From Gammaproteobacteria bacterium (lineage in GTDB: Bacteria > Pseudomonadota > Gammaproteobacteria > Nitrosococcales > Methylophagaceae), in contig QNEY01000106.1 of assembly GCA_003645385.1 (NCBI GenBank), positions 1 to 6,328 of the forward strand: a DNA stretch of 6,328 bases, in the 5' to 3' direction. The notes beneath the pieces were generated by a model. It had not been told where the DNA came from. It was given only the letters and a program-made list of their open reading frames with translations, and ran no database searches. Shown here one piece after another: positions 1 to 6,238 of the stretch. Made by a program: the position numbers and the translations under genes. The stretch's first letter is position 1; the number at the start of each line of letters is the position of its first letter.

Positions 1-381
1 CAACCTTATGAGCGTATTGGCGGTGATGAAGCTGTGCGCCGTCTATGCCAAACTTTTTATCAGATCATGTCTGATACACCACAAACACAACTTATTCGCG
101 CAATGCATCCTGAAAATATTAAAATCAGTGAAGATAAGCTCTATATGTTTCTGTCCGGCTGGTTGGGTGGCCCACCACTTTATACAGATAAATATGGTCA
201 CCCTCGTTTAAGAGGCCGCCACTTACCCTTCCCTATCGGAATTGAAGAACGAGATCAATGGTTATACTGTATGGCTCAGGCACTTAAAATAATGGAACTT
301 GATCAGATCTTTGCAGAACAATTGATGAGTTCTTTCGTACAAACTGCTGATTTTATGAGAAACAAAGTAGAACAGGAATAA
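1..381 (+). CDS. Group II truncated haemoglobin (5' end outside window)
   Basis: Small cytoplasmic haem protein of the truncated (2-over-2) globin family, group II. The reading frame is open from base 1, giving 126 visible residues; the true start lies upstream, and the internal GTG at 34 is not a likely start because the conserved PYERIGG segment precedes it. Family marks, numbered from the first visible codon: FY at 19-20 (Tyr at the B10 position that contacts bound ligand), RAMHP at 33-37, FLSGWLGGPPLY at 50-61, YGHPRLRGRHLPFPIG at 65-80 with H74 as the proximal haem ligand, and ERDQWL at 83-88 with W87 at the group II G8 position. Such proteins bind O2 and can handle NO or other reactive ligands; the physiological role here is not shown. 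Only the extreme N-terminus is missing, since the family is about 130-140 residues. It ends five bases before the next gene, suggesting one operon. Confidence 0.93.
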   Translation, partial: QPYERIGGDEAVRRLCQTFYQIMSDTPQTQLIRAMHPENIKISEDKLYMFLSGWLGGPPLYTDKYGHPRLRGRHLPFPIGIEERDQWLYCMAQALKIMELDQIFAEQLMSSFVQTADFMRNKVEQE

Positions 382-386
382 ACAAA

Positions 387-1139
387 ATGAATATCGGTGC
401 ACTGATTATCGGAGATGAATTACTGTCAGGAAAACGACAAGATCGCCATTTTAGTCATCTGCAATCGGTATTGGCTAAGCGTGGCCTAGAGCTAAGTTGG
501 ACAATTATTGTCGGTGATGACCCCGATCAATTACAGCGATTTTTAGCCTTTAGTTTGGCTAGCAAAGATTTAGTATTTAGCTTTGGTGGAATTGGTGCAA
601 CACCAGATGATCGTACTAGACAATCAGTTGCTAAGGTTGTTGAAGTACCTCTATCTCCTCATCCAGAAGCTGTTGCAGAAATTGAAGGCCAATTTGGCCA
701 TGCCGCCTACCCTAACCGAATTCTAATGGCTAATTTGCCTGAGGGAAGTCGTATTATTCCCAATCCGATCAATCGTGTACCTGGCTTTTCCCTTAACCAT
801 CACCACTTTATGCCCGGCTTTCCAGAAATGTCATGGCCTATGTTGGAATGGGTGTTAGATAATTATTATCAAGAGTTAAGAAATCTGGCTCCTGAGTTTG
901 AGCAAGTTATTTATGTCACCAAGGGACGTGAATCTGATCTACTTGAAGTAATGACAAAAATCGATATCGATTTTCCTGAGTTACGTTTATCCAGTCTGCC
1001 TCATTTGGACAAACAACCTCACATTGAAATGAGTCTGCGTGGTGATGAAAAACAAGTTTATGAAGCAATGGCTATTTTAAAAGCAGTAATTGAGCAAGCA
1101 GGTTTTAACTGGTCAAATCAACTAACAGATAACCACTGA
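387..1139 (+). CDS. CinA-type molybdopterin-binding-domain protein
   Basis: A 250-residue soluble protein with the MoCF_biosynth (molybdopterin-binding, MogA/MoaB/CinA N-terminal) fold. Visible marks are IIGDELLSGKRQD at 7-19, VGDDPDQL at 42-49, the signature GGIGATPDDRT at 67-77 (counterpart of the GGTGPTxDD loop of the family) and MPGFPEM at 142-148, matching the LPGVPSEM-type segment of CinA. The nicotinamide-nucleotide amidase domain that follows in full-length CinA (about 400 residues) is absent, so this is the short form usually labelled 'competence/damage-inducible protein A'. In other proteins the domain is linked to molybdopterin adenylylation, ADP-ribose pyrophosphatase or FAD hydrolysis; which applies here cannot be read from sequence. 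The ATG at 387 is supported by AGGA at 374-377, nine bases upstream inside the end of the globin gene. The 3' end overlaps the convergent permease gene by 22 bp. No molybdopterin-pathway genes are in view. Confidence 0.88.
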   Translation: MNIGALIIGDELLSGKRQDRHFSHLQSVLAKRGLELSWTIIVGDDPDQLQRFLAFSLASKDLVFSFGGIGATPDDRTRQSVAKVVEVPLSPHPEAVAEIEGQFGHAAYPNRILMANLPEGSRIIPNPINRVPGFSLNHHHFMPGFPEMSWPMLEWVLDNYYQELRNLAPEFEQVIYVTKGRESDLLEVMTKIDIDFPELRLSSLPHLDKQPHIEMSLRGDEKQVYEAMAILKAVIEQAGFNWSNQLTDNH

Positions 1140-2038
1140 AACCAAACTGGTAATGTGAGCAGGCTCATGATCGTTGTTAACGCCACTGCTGCTGCATACA
1201 GTTCGCTATCCAACTGATACCGTTCACAGATTACGATCCCAAAAACCATTGTTGGCATGGCAGCAATAAGTACAACAGAAATATTCAATTCTGATGTCAT
1301 TCCAATTGTGTGGCTTATCCCCAATACACTCAGTGGTACCAAAATTAATGATATTAGTACAACTGGCAATAATAATCGCAAAAACCGCAGATGTAAGCTG
1401 TGCCAACGGATACTCATTCCTAAAACAATTAACATTAAAGGCACTACCCCGCCAGCTAATAAAGACAAACCAGAATGAATAATGTCCGGTTGAGGGATAC
1501 CAATGAGATTTAAGGTGATTCCAATACTCACTGCCCATAGAGGTGGAACTTTTAAAAGCTCTTGGATAGGATGAACGTCAGTTTTGTTGCCACCATAAAA
1601 TTGAGCCAGCAACATACCAAAGGATAATAATATAGGCGTACATGCGAACAAATCATATTGTAAAGCTGTTGACCGCGTATGAGATCCTAGAACCTGATCT
1701 AACACTGGCAACCCAAGATAGGTCGAATTAGGAAATGATGCGGCCAATAACAAAGCTCCGGTTTGCTGTCTGTTGGCCTTCAATAATTTCAACACCAACC
1801 ACATGGCAATAAGGCCGGTGATAATGCCACAGGTTGCAATAAATGAAATTTGTAGTGAAGTACTGTTTAGTGGTGTTCGCCATATTACGTCCAACACCAA
1901 TGCTGGCAGCAAAATATAATAAACTAGATCGGTTAAAGCTCGACGATGTGCCAAACTTGAGATATGTGATGGTGCATGGTTCTTCCATATCGCACCACAG
2001 GCGATCAGCAGTGACATTTGAATCAGAGCAGTAAACAT
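1118..2038 (-). CDS. AEC-family permease (auxin efflux carrier-like transporter)
   Basis: A 306-residue inner-membrane protein made almost entirely of hydrophobic segments, about ten by eye: near residues 2-18, 37-54, 63-86, 94-112, 128-147, 165-182, 190-211, 217-240, 250-271 and 280-302. Family marks are the polar break SFPNSTYLGLPV at 101-112 in the fourth helix, VVPLMLIVLGMSI at 198-210, and AMPTMVFGIVICERYQLD at 260-277, which matches the AMPxxVFxxxxAxRY pattern of AEC transporters. Bacterial members export or take up small organic acids such as malate or malonate, but the substrate here is unknown and the neighbours give no clue. Length is typical for the family (about 300-320). The start codon (complement of 2036-2038) has a weak GAAG site about 11 bases upstream. 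I found no convincing promoter for it in the divergent intergenic region; GATAAT (complement of 2061-2066) resembles a -10 box but lacks a -35 partner. Confidence 0.9.
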   Translation of the reverse strand: MFTALIQMSLLIACGAIWKNHAPSHISSLAHRRALTDLVYYILLPALVLDVIWRTPLNSTSLQISFIATCGIITGLIAMWLVLKLLKANRQQTGALLLAASFPNSTYLGLPVLDQVLGSHTRSTALQYDLFACTPILLSFGMLLAQFYGGNKTDVHPIQELLKVPPLWAVSIGITLNLIGIPQPDIIHSGLSLLAGGVVPLMLIVLGMSIRWHSLHLRFLRLLLPVVLISLILVPLSVLGISHTIGMTSELNISVVLIAAMPTMVFGIVICERYQLDSELYAAAVALTTIMSLLTLPVWFQWLSVS

Positions 2039-2133
2039 ATGAAATAATCTTCAAATAGAAATTATCATTTCATCTTATCAATACGGCATAAAAAAACATA
2101 ATGGTATGAATCCTGCACTGTTATTATGGTTAT

Positions 2134-2161
2134 TTGGATCATCCATATCATTGAATAAAAT
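2134..2161 (+). promoter_or_regulatory. Probable sigma70 promoter of the PAS-chemoreceptor pair
   Basis: TTGGAT at 2134-2139 and TAAAAT at 2156-2161 are separated by 16 bases and resemble -35 and -10 boxes. Transcription would begin near 2168, giving a leader of about 17 bases that still contains the ribosome binding site. An 11-base inverted repeat (TGGAT, C, ATCCA; 2135-2145) overlaps the -35 box and could be an operator. I saw no sigma28 (flagellar) box, although many chemoreceptor genes use one. Read by eye only. Confidence 0.4.
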
Positions 2162-2171
2162 TTAGCAAATG

Positions 2172-2181
2172 GGTAGGCAGG
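2172..2181 (+). promoter_or_regulatory. Ribosome binding site of the PAS protein gene
   Basis: The purine-rich stretch GGTAGGCAGG offers two AGG cores. The first (2175-2177) sits seven bases before the ATG at 2185, a normal spacing, and supports that start over any later methionine. It also keeps the protein co-linear with E. coli Aer from residue 1. Confidence 0.6.
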
Positions 2182-2184
2182 AAA

Positions 2185-2703
2185 ATGAAATATAAAATTG
2201 AACCTACAAATAATGAACGCGTGATGCGGGAAAATGATTTTATCGTTTCCAAAACTGACACACGTGGCATTATTACCTATGCCAATCGAATTTTTATTGA
2301 GTTCTCAAAATATTCCGAAGAAGAGCTTATTGGAAAGCAACATAACATCATTCGCCATCCAGATATGCCCCGAGGCGTATTCAAACTATTGTGGGATACC
2401 TTAGCTCAGAAGCAGGAAATCTTTGCTTATGTTAAAAATATGTCTAAAGATGGTGGCTTTTATTGGGTGTTTGCCAATGTGACACCTTCTTATGATCAGC
2501 AAGGTAATGTGGTTGGTTATTATTCAGTAAGACGAAAACCCAAACCTGAAAGTATTGAAATATGTTCAGGTCTATATCAGGCCATGATTACAGCTGAAAA
2601 AGAAGCTGGACCCAAAAATGCTATTGAAGCTTCATTAGAATTAGTAACCAGCATACTCGCAGACAAAGGTGTGACATATGAAGAATTTATCCTTGGAATC
2701 TAA
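2185..2703 (+). CDS. Aer/CetB-like PAS-domain redox sensor (stand-alone)
   Basis: A 172-residue soluble protein with one PAS domain of the Aer type (about residues 15-118). From memory of the E. coli Aer sequence it aligns without gaps: N34, then HNIIRHPDMP at 53-62 with R57, H58 and D60 (residues tied to FAD binding in Aer), W70, VKNMSKDG at 83-90 and YWVFANVTP at 93-101. The expected cofactor is therefore FAD, sensing electron-transport or redox state. Aer's Trp79 is replaced by Ile79, and there is no membrane anchor, HAMP or signalling hairpin in this chain. The tail 120-172 is mostly helical in character and ends EEFILGI, with no transmembrane segment. The 3' end overlaps the chemoreceptor gene by 26 bp, which implies coupled expression and a direct partnership, as in Campylobacter CetB/CetA. 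The alternative is a PAS protein serving several receptors. FAD binding is inferred. Confidence 0.9.
   Translation: MKYKIEPTNNERVMRENDFIVSKTDTRGIITYANRIFIEFSKYSEEELIGKQHNIIRHPDMPRGVFKLLWDTLAQKQEIFAYVKNMSKDGGFYWVFANVTPSYDQQGNVVGYYSVRRKPKPESIEICSGLYQAMITAEKEAGPKNAIEASLELVTSILADKGVTYEEFILGI
2665..2671 (+). promoter_or_regulatory. Internal ribosome binding site for the chemoreceptor gene
   Basis: AAAGGTG lies inside the last codons of the PAS gene and six bases before the ATG at 2678. It fixes the chemoreceptor start within the upstream gene and makes translational coupling likely: ribosomes finishing the PAS protein at 2703 would pass through this site. Confidence 0.6.
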
Positions 2704-4129
2704 CTTCAAGGCCTTGGCCTATATCAATAATCTACTTCTTTTAATTGTGGCATGTATTTTTTTCTGGAAAGCTGGAATTAATTGGGTTGTATTATCTGCC
2801 TTACTAATAAGCTTAGTTTACGGCGTATATTCTATCCGTAGAGTTAGTCAATGGCTGGATCCATTAAAGAAAATCAGTCGTGTTGCAGATGAGGTTAGTG
2901 CTGGTCATTTTGACATACGCATTACACATATTCAACATGACAATGAGATTGGTGATTTATCATGGAAGATCAATGATATGCTCGATCAACTTGAAGCTTA
3001 TTTCAGAGAAACTGATACATCATTCACCAATGCGAGTGAAGGTAAGTTTTTCCGCAAAGCATTTCCTCAAGGCCTTCATGGAACATTTGTTACGTCACTT
3101 AATAATATCAATACATCTATCGATGCGATAGAAGATACACAGAAATTTCTGTTAAAAAATGAGTTAGTATCAAACCTTGCTCGATTAAGCTCTAGCAATT
3201 TACTAATTGACCTAAGACTCAACCAGCTTAGCATCGAAGAAATAAAAGATGTTATGGATGTGGTCACTACTACGTCAAAACAAATGGCTGAAGATGCAGA
3301 AGGCAGCCAAACATCTATCAATACCGTAGTCACTAATCTTAATGAAGTCATTGCTAAAATTGAGAAAAATAATACTGAAATTGTAGATCTTAATAATCTT
3401 AATGAAGAAGCATCATCCGTTATCAGCTTAATCAAGAGTATTGCCGATCAAACCAGTCTACTTGCTTTAAATGCAGCTATTGAAGCAGCAAGGGCCGGTG
3501 AACAAGGTCGAGGTTTTGCTGTTGTTGCAGATGAAGTTCGCAATCTTGCTGACAATACAATTAAGGCAACAGCTTCTATTGCCGAAGTGCTGGAAACATT
3601 CCAGCAAAAATCAACTGACATGTTAAATGATTCATCAATTATGTCTGAGATGGCAGATTCTTCACGACAAGTAGTGGCAGAATTTGCCGACAAATTTGAA
3701 AATTTCGCCTCTTCAGCCCGAGACACTGAACAACGCATGAATTATGCAGATGATATTAGTTTTGCTGCCTTAGTTAAGGTGGAGCATTTCCTTTACAAAC
3801 AAAATGCATATATGGCGTTATCAACAGGTATCAATTCAAGTGAATCACAAGCTACTAAGATCGATGACAAACACTGTCGATTAGGTCACTGGTTTTATGA
3901 AGGTGAAGGCGCCAAATTCATGGCTAATCATCCATCACAGAGTAAGTTTTCTGCAGTTCATGCAGACATACATAATAATATCCAACAAGCGATATCTTTA
4001 TTGGATAATAGTTGGGAAAATAGTCGAAGTACACAGTCAGAAATTTTGACTTCTTTTAAACAAGCAGAACATGCTAGTTATGAATTAATGGGCCTGATAG
4101 ACAGCATTGTTAAAGAAAAACATAATTAA
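2678..4129 (+). CDS. CetA/Aer-type membrane chemoreceptor with C-terminal CZB zinc domain
   Basis: A 483-residue methyl-accepting chemotaxis protein. Order of parts: two hydrophobic helices (about 16-30 and 36-52) joined by a turn of only a few residues, so there is no periplasmic ligand domain; HAMP (about 53-105); a linker with EGKFFRKAFPQGLHGTF at 121-137; a coiled-coil signalling hairpin with its highly conserved tip at about 253-292 (LLALNAAIEAARAGEQGRGF at 261-280, then AVVADEVRNLA), which contacts CheA and CheW; and a C-terminal CZB domain (about 362-445). The CZB ligands are all present: H370 in VEHFLYK, C400 in HCRLGHWFYEGEG, and H428 and H432 in AVHADIH. CZB domains bind zinc, and in some receptors the cysteine reacts with hypochlorite. 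The C-terminus (VKEKHN) lacks the NWETF-type CheR-docking tail. Input is expected from the overlapping PAS protein as well as CZB. Family call is secure; the pairing is inferred. Confidence 0.93.
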   Translation: MKNLSLESNFKALAYINNLLLLIVACIFFWKAGINWVVLSALLISLVYGVYSIRRVSQWLDPLKKISRVADEVSAGHFDIRITHIQHDNEIGDLSWKINDMLDQLEAYFRETDTSFTNASEGKFFRKAFPQGLHGTFVTSLNNINTSIDAIEDTQKFLLKNELVSNLARLSSSNLLIDLRLNQLSIEEIKDVMDVVTTTSKQMAEDAEGSQTSINTVVTNLNEVIAKIEKNNTEIVDLNNLNEEASSVISLIKSIADQTSLLALNAAIEAARAGEQGRGFAVVADEVRNLADNTIKATASIAEVLETFQQKSTDMLNDSSIMSEMADSSRQVVAEFADKFENFASSARDTEQRMNYADDISFAALVKVEHFLYKQNAYMALSTGINSSESQATKIDDKHCRLGHWFYEGEGAKFMANHPSQSKFSAVHADIHNNIQQAISLLDNSWENSRSTQSEILTSFKQAEHASYELMGLIDSIVKEKHN

Positions 4130-4133
4130 CAAT
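4106..4133. repeat. Inverted repeat across the chemoreceptor stop codon
   Basis: ATTGTTAA at 4106-4113 and TTAACAAT at 4126-4133 are exact reverse complements separated by 12 bases, with the stop codon TAA (4127-4129) in the right arm. A transcript could form an 8-bp AU-rich hairpin. No run of T follows directly; the only T-tract (4157-4163) is 23 bases further on, so this is a poor intrinsic terminator. It may be chance in AT-rich DNA. Confidence 0.3.
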
Positions 4134-4191
4134 TCTCTTGCACCTTGATCTCAATGTTTTTTTAGCCAAAACTTCTTCTTATTCCGCATAA

Positions 4192-4220
4192 CTGACAATT
4201 ATTTTCTTGTCTGCTATTAA
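4192..4220 (+). promoter_or_regulatory. Probable sigma70 promoter of the lapD-like gene
   Basis: CTGACA at 4192-4197 differs from the -35 consensus at one base. After a 17-base spacer comes TATTAA at 4215-4220 (four of six -10 bases), preceded by TG at 4212-4213 as in an extended -10 element. Transcription would start near 4227, leaving a leader of about 100 bases that contains the palindromic hairpin at 4255-4282. A second, weaker option is the extended -10 TGCTAATAT at 4270-4278, which overlaps that palindrome and has no good -35. Confidence 0.5.
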
Positions 4221-4231
4221 TGGTCAATGTA

Positions 4232-4310
4232 TCTTAAGATTACTGAGAAAAATGACAGATTCATTAGCATGCTAATATCTGTGTGTTTGTTACACTTTGA
4301 ACTCTTAAGA
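4232..4310. repeat. Repeated palindrome TCTTAAGA upstream of lapD-like gene
   Basis: The 8-base palindrome TCTTAAGA occurs at 4232-4239 (within the 10-base palindrome ATCTTAAGAT, 4231-4240) and again at 4303-4310. The copies are 71 bp apart and flank the longer palindrome at 4263-4276. Such pairs can be binding sites for a dimeric regulator, but AT-rich intergenic DNA yields short palindromes easily and no protein is assigned. Confidence 0.3.
4255..4282. promoter_or_regulatory. Perfect palindrome with extended arms (operator or leader hairpin)
   Basis: The core ATTAGCATGCTAAT (4263-4276) is a perfect 14-base palindrome. Outside it, ACAGAT (4255-4260) pairs with ATCTGT (4277-4282), with TC (4261-4262) unpaired on the left. 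As DNA this is a candidate operator, and its right half overlaps the extended -10-like TGCTAATAT. As RNA it would fold to about 11 bp with a CATG loop and a two-base bulge in the leader of the lapD-like mRNA. There is no T-tract after it, so it does not look like a terminator. Confidence 0.45.
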
Positions 4311-4317
4311 AACACTT

Positions 4318-4321
4318 AGGA
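4318..4321 (+). promoter_or_regulatory. Ribosome binding site of the lapD-like gene
   Basis: AGGA lies seven bases before the ATG at 4329. The resulting N-terminus, MSLSKQLLI, closely resembles that of known LapD proteins, so site and start support each other. Confidence 0.65.
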
Positions 4322-4328
4322 AATTACT

Positions 4329-6227
4329 ATGTCATTATCTAAACAGCTATTAATCCTAATTACTATTATTTTTGCCATAATTTTTTCAGTTAACTTTTTT
4401 CTGAGTATCGGTAATATAAAAAGCTATTTGGAAGTTGAATCTGAAATCCATGCCCAAGATACAGCCACGTCACTAGGACTGTCACTAAGTCCCCACATGG
4501 CAGATGAGCAGGATCCAATTATCCGTACGATGATGAATGCCATTTTCGACAAGGGATATTACAAAGAAATACGATTGCTTAATGTTGATGGTGAAGCTCT
4601 AATTATCCTGACAAACCCAGAAAAGATTGAAACTGTTCCCCAATGGCTGATTGAACTTGTTCCAATGAAAACAGCAACTGCTGTCTCAGAAATAAGCTCA
4701 GGCTGGAATATCTCTGGCACACTTTATGTCTCAACAAATCCTGGTTATGCCTATTTGAAGCTTTATCAACAGGCTAAATCAACATTCAAATATTCATTAT
4801 TGATTTTTCTAGCTGCCTTAGCACTATTAGTGTTGGTATTGAGATTGACCTTAAAACCATTAAAAGCAATTGAAAAACAGGCTGATGAAATCTCTTCTGG
4901 TCGATTTACAACCATAGATGACTTACCTTGGACATTAGAAGTAAAAAGTGTTGCCATTGCGATGAACAGCATGTCTCGCAAAATTGGAGGTATGATTTCC
5001 AGACTTAATTTCAAAGTGACATCTCTGAGTGAAAATTTAAAACAAGATCCACTAACTAAACTGCTAAATCAACCCACATTTGATGCTAATACAAAACAAG
5101 CATTGTCGTCTGGTACTTCTGGTTTTGCAGTATTTATTAAATTTGATGATTTGGCTCAAATTGCCAAAGATAGTGGTCATAAAGCTATTGATCAGTTGTT
5201 GGTTGATTTTGCCAAAATCTTATTAGCTTTAGACCAAAAAACTATTTCAGCCTACCGACTATACGGTTCAGAGTTTGCCCTACTAGCTCCCAACATGGAT
5301 CATTCTCAAATCAAGATTTTGGCAGAAAATATAAAACTTTCTATCACTGAACTTGGACAGCAATATAATGTTGAGGATTTGATTCATATGGGACTTGTCC
5401 CATACAGTCGTAGCACTGAATTTAACAAGCTATCATCAGCAATGCTTGAAGCCTATGAACAAGCTAAAAACATCGGTAGTAACGCTTATTTCATCAAGGA
5501 TGATATAGCAAATTCAATGAGTGATTTAGAATGGAAAGAACTAATTAACACTACGATCGATGACAATATACCGGAAATCACTTTTACAGCCGAAGCCTTT
5601 AATTACGATATTGAAACACCTCAACAAGTAATGGAAGAGGCATTTACGGTTGTCAAAGATAAAAATGGCAACTTGGTATCAACGGGTACATTCTTCTCGA
5701 TGGCACAAGAATTTGATCTAGCTGAAGCTCTTGATAAATATGTAGTTAATCATGTTATTTTATTGATGGAACAATCAGAGAAGACCTCTCCTATCACTAT
5801 CAATCTGGCGATGACATCCATTGTCTCACCCAGATTTAAGGACTGGTTACAAGCCAGACTGGATAATTCATTGGTTCAGGCTGGATTACTCGCATTCAGT
5901 GTTACGGCATATTCGGCTGCTAAAGACATCAATGCCTTTGCCAACTTTAGTATGTTTGTAAAATCCCTTGGGGCAACAACACTGCTTAAACGCTATTCAT
6001 CCGACATTGTAGCTATTGATGTACTTAAAGACCTGCATATCGACTATCTACGATTAGCTAGAGATTTGACAACAGATATTCAAGGCAATACAAGTAAGCC
6101 ACACTTCTTAGAACTGATGCATGAGGTTGCGTCATTGTTAGATATTAAAGTGATTGCTGAAGGAGTAGAAAATGATCACGATTTCGAAATTGTCAAAGCT
6201 GCTGGAATTTATGGCATAAGTCGCTAG
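4329..6227 (+). CDS. lapD: LapD-like c-di-GMP receptor with degenerate GGDEF and EAL domains
   Basis: A 632-residue inner-membrane protein close in length to LapD of Pseudomonas fluorescens (about 650). Parts in order: TM1 (about 7-28); periplasmic LapD/MoxY_N domain (29-152) with HAQDTATSLGLSLSP at 41-55 and GW at 125-126, W126 matching the Trp needed for LapG binding in LapD; TM2 (about 153-172); HAMP (173-225); GGDEF-like domain (about 238-392) with DPLTKLLNQPTFD at 240-252; EAL-like domain (about 410-632). Catalysis looks lost. GGDEF reads YGSEF (312-316) with no RxxD I-site; EAL reads EAF (437-439) without the following Arg; the metal-binding DD pair is K554-R555; and the LEITE segment reads FSVTA. 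VIAEGVEN at 608-615 is kept. In LapD, c-di-GMP bound to the EAL domain signals outward to sequester the protease LapG and keep adhesins on the surface. The short C-terminal end after the AEGVE helix is normal for LapD as I recall it. The next gene starts 11 bases on. Confidence 0.87.
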   Translation: MSLSKQLLILITIIFAIIFSVNFFLSIGNIKSYLEVESEIHAQDTATSLGLSLSPHMADEQDPIIRTMMNAIFDKGYYKEIRLLNVDGEALIILTNPEKIETVPQWLIELVPMKTATAVSEISSGWNISGTLYVSTNPGYAYLKLYQQAKSTFKYSLLIFLAALALLVLVLRLTLKPLKAIEKQADEISSGRFTTIDDLPWTLEVKSVAIAMNSMSRKIGGMISRLNFKVTSLSENLKQDPLTKLLNQPTFDANTKQALSSGTSGFAVFIKFDDLAQIAKDSGHKAIDQLLVDFAKILLALDQKTISAYRLYGSEFALLAPNMDHSQIKILAENIKLSITELGQQYNVEDLIHMGLVPYSRSTEFNKLSSAMLEAYEQAKNIGSNAYFIKDDIANSMSDLEWKELINTTIDDNIPEITFTAEAFNYDIETPQQVMEEAFTVVKDKNGNLVSTGTFFSMAQEFDLAEALDKYVVNHVILLMEQSEKTSPITINLAMTSIVSPRFKDWLQARLDNSLVQAGLLAFSVTAYSAAKDINAFANFSMFVKSLGATTLLKRYSSDIVAIDVLKDLHIDYLRLARDLTTDIQGNTSKPHFLELMHEVASLLDIKVIAEGVENDHDFEIVKAAGIYGISR

Positions 6228-6238
6228 AAGTAAAATCA

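Noticed and set aside
34..381. GTG at 34 as the start of the globin gene
   Set aside because: The frame is open to base 1 and the codons before it encode the conserved globin N-terminal segment YERIGG, so the gene begins outside the window.
1257..1482. Small plus-strand open frames opposite the permease gene
   Set aside because: They lie wholly within the permease coding sequence, have no recognisable domain, and are explained as shadows of it.
2039..2100. Sigma70 promoter for the permease on the minus strand
   Set aside because: GATAAT (complement of 2061-2066) looks like a -10 box, but the bases 16-18 away do not resemble a -35 box, so I did not list it.
3076..3738. Minus-strand open frames opposite the chemoreceptor gene
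   Set aside because: They are antisense to the strongly conserved MCP signalling region and have no family features of their own.
4157..4163. Run of seven T as an intrinsic terminator after the chemoreceptor gene
   Set aside because: The only stem directly before it is TTGA/TCAA (4145-4154) with a two-base loop, too small to fold, and the 8-bp repeat at 4106-4133 is too far upstream to act with it.
6200..6227. C-terminal truncation or frameshift of the EAL domain in the LapD-like protein
   Set aside because: Active EAL proteins continue about 20 residues past this point, but LapD as I recall it also ends soon after this helix. Neither alternative frame downstream shows the usual GxxxGxPxP-type tail.
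4329..6227. Active diguanylate cyclase/phosphodiesterase
   Set aside because: The GGDEF motif is YGSEF, the EAL motif is EAF without its Arg, and the metal-binding DD pair is KR, so enzymatic activity is unlikely.
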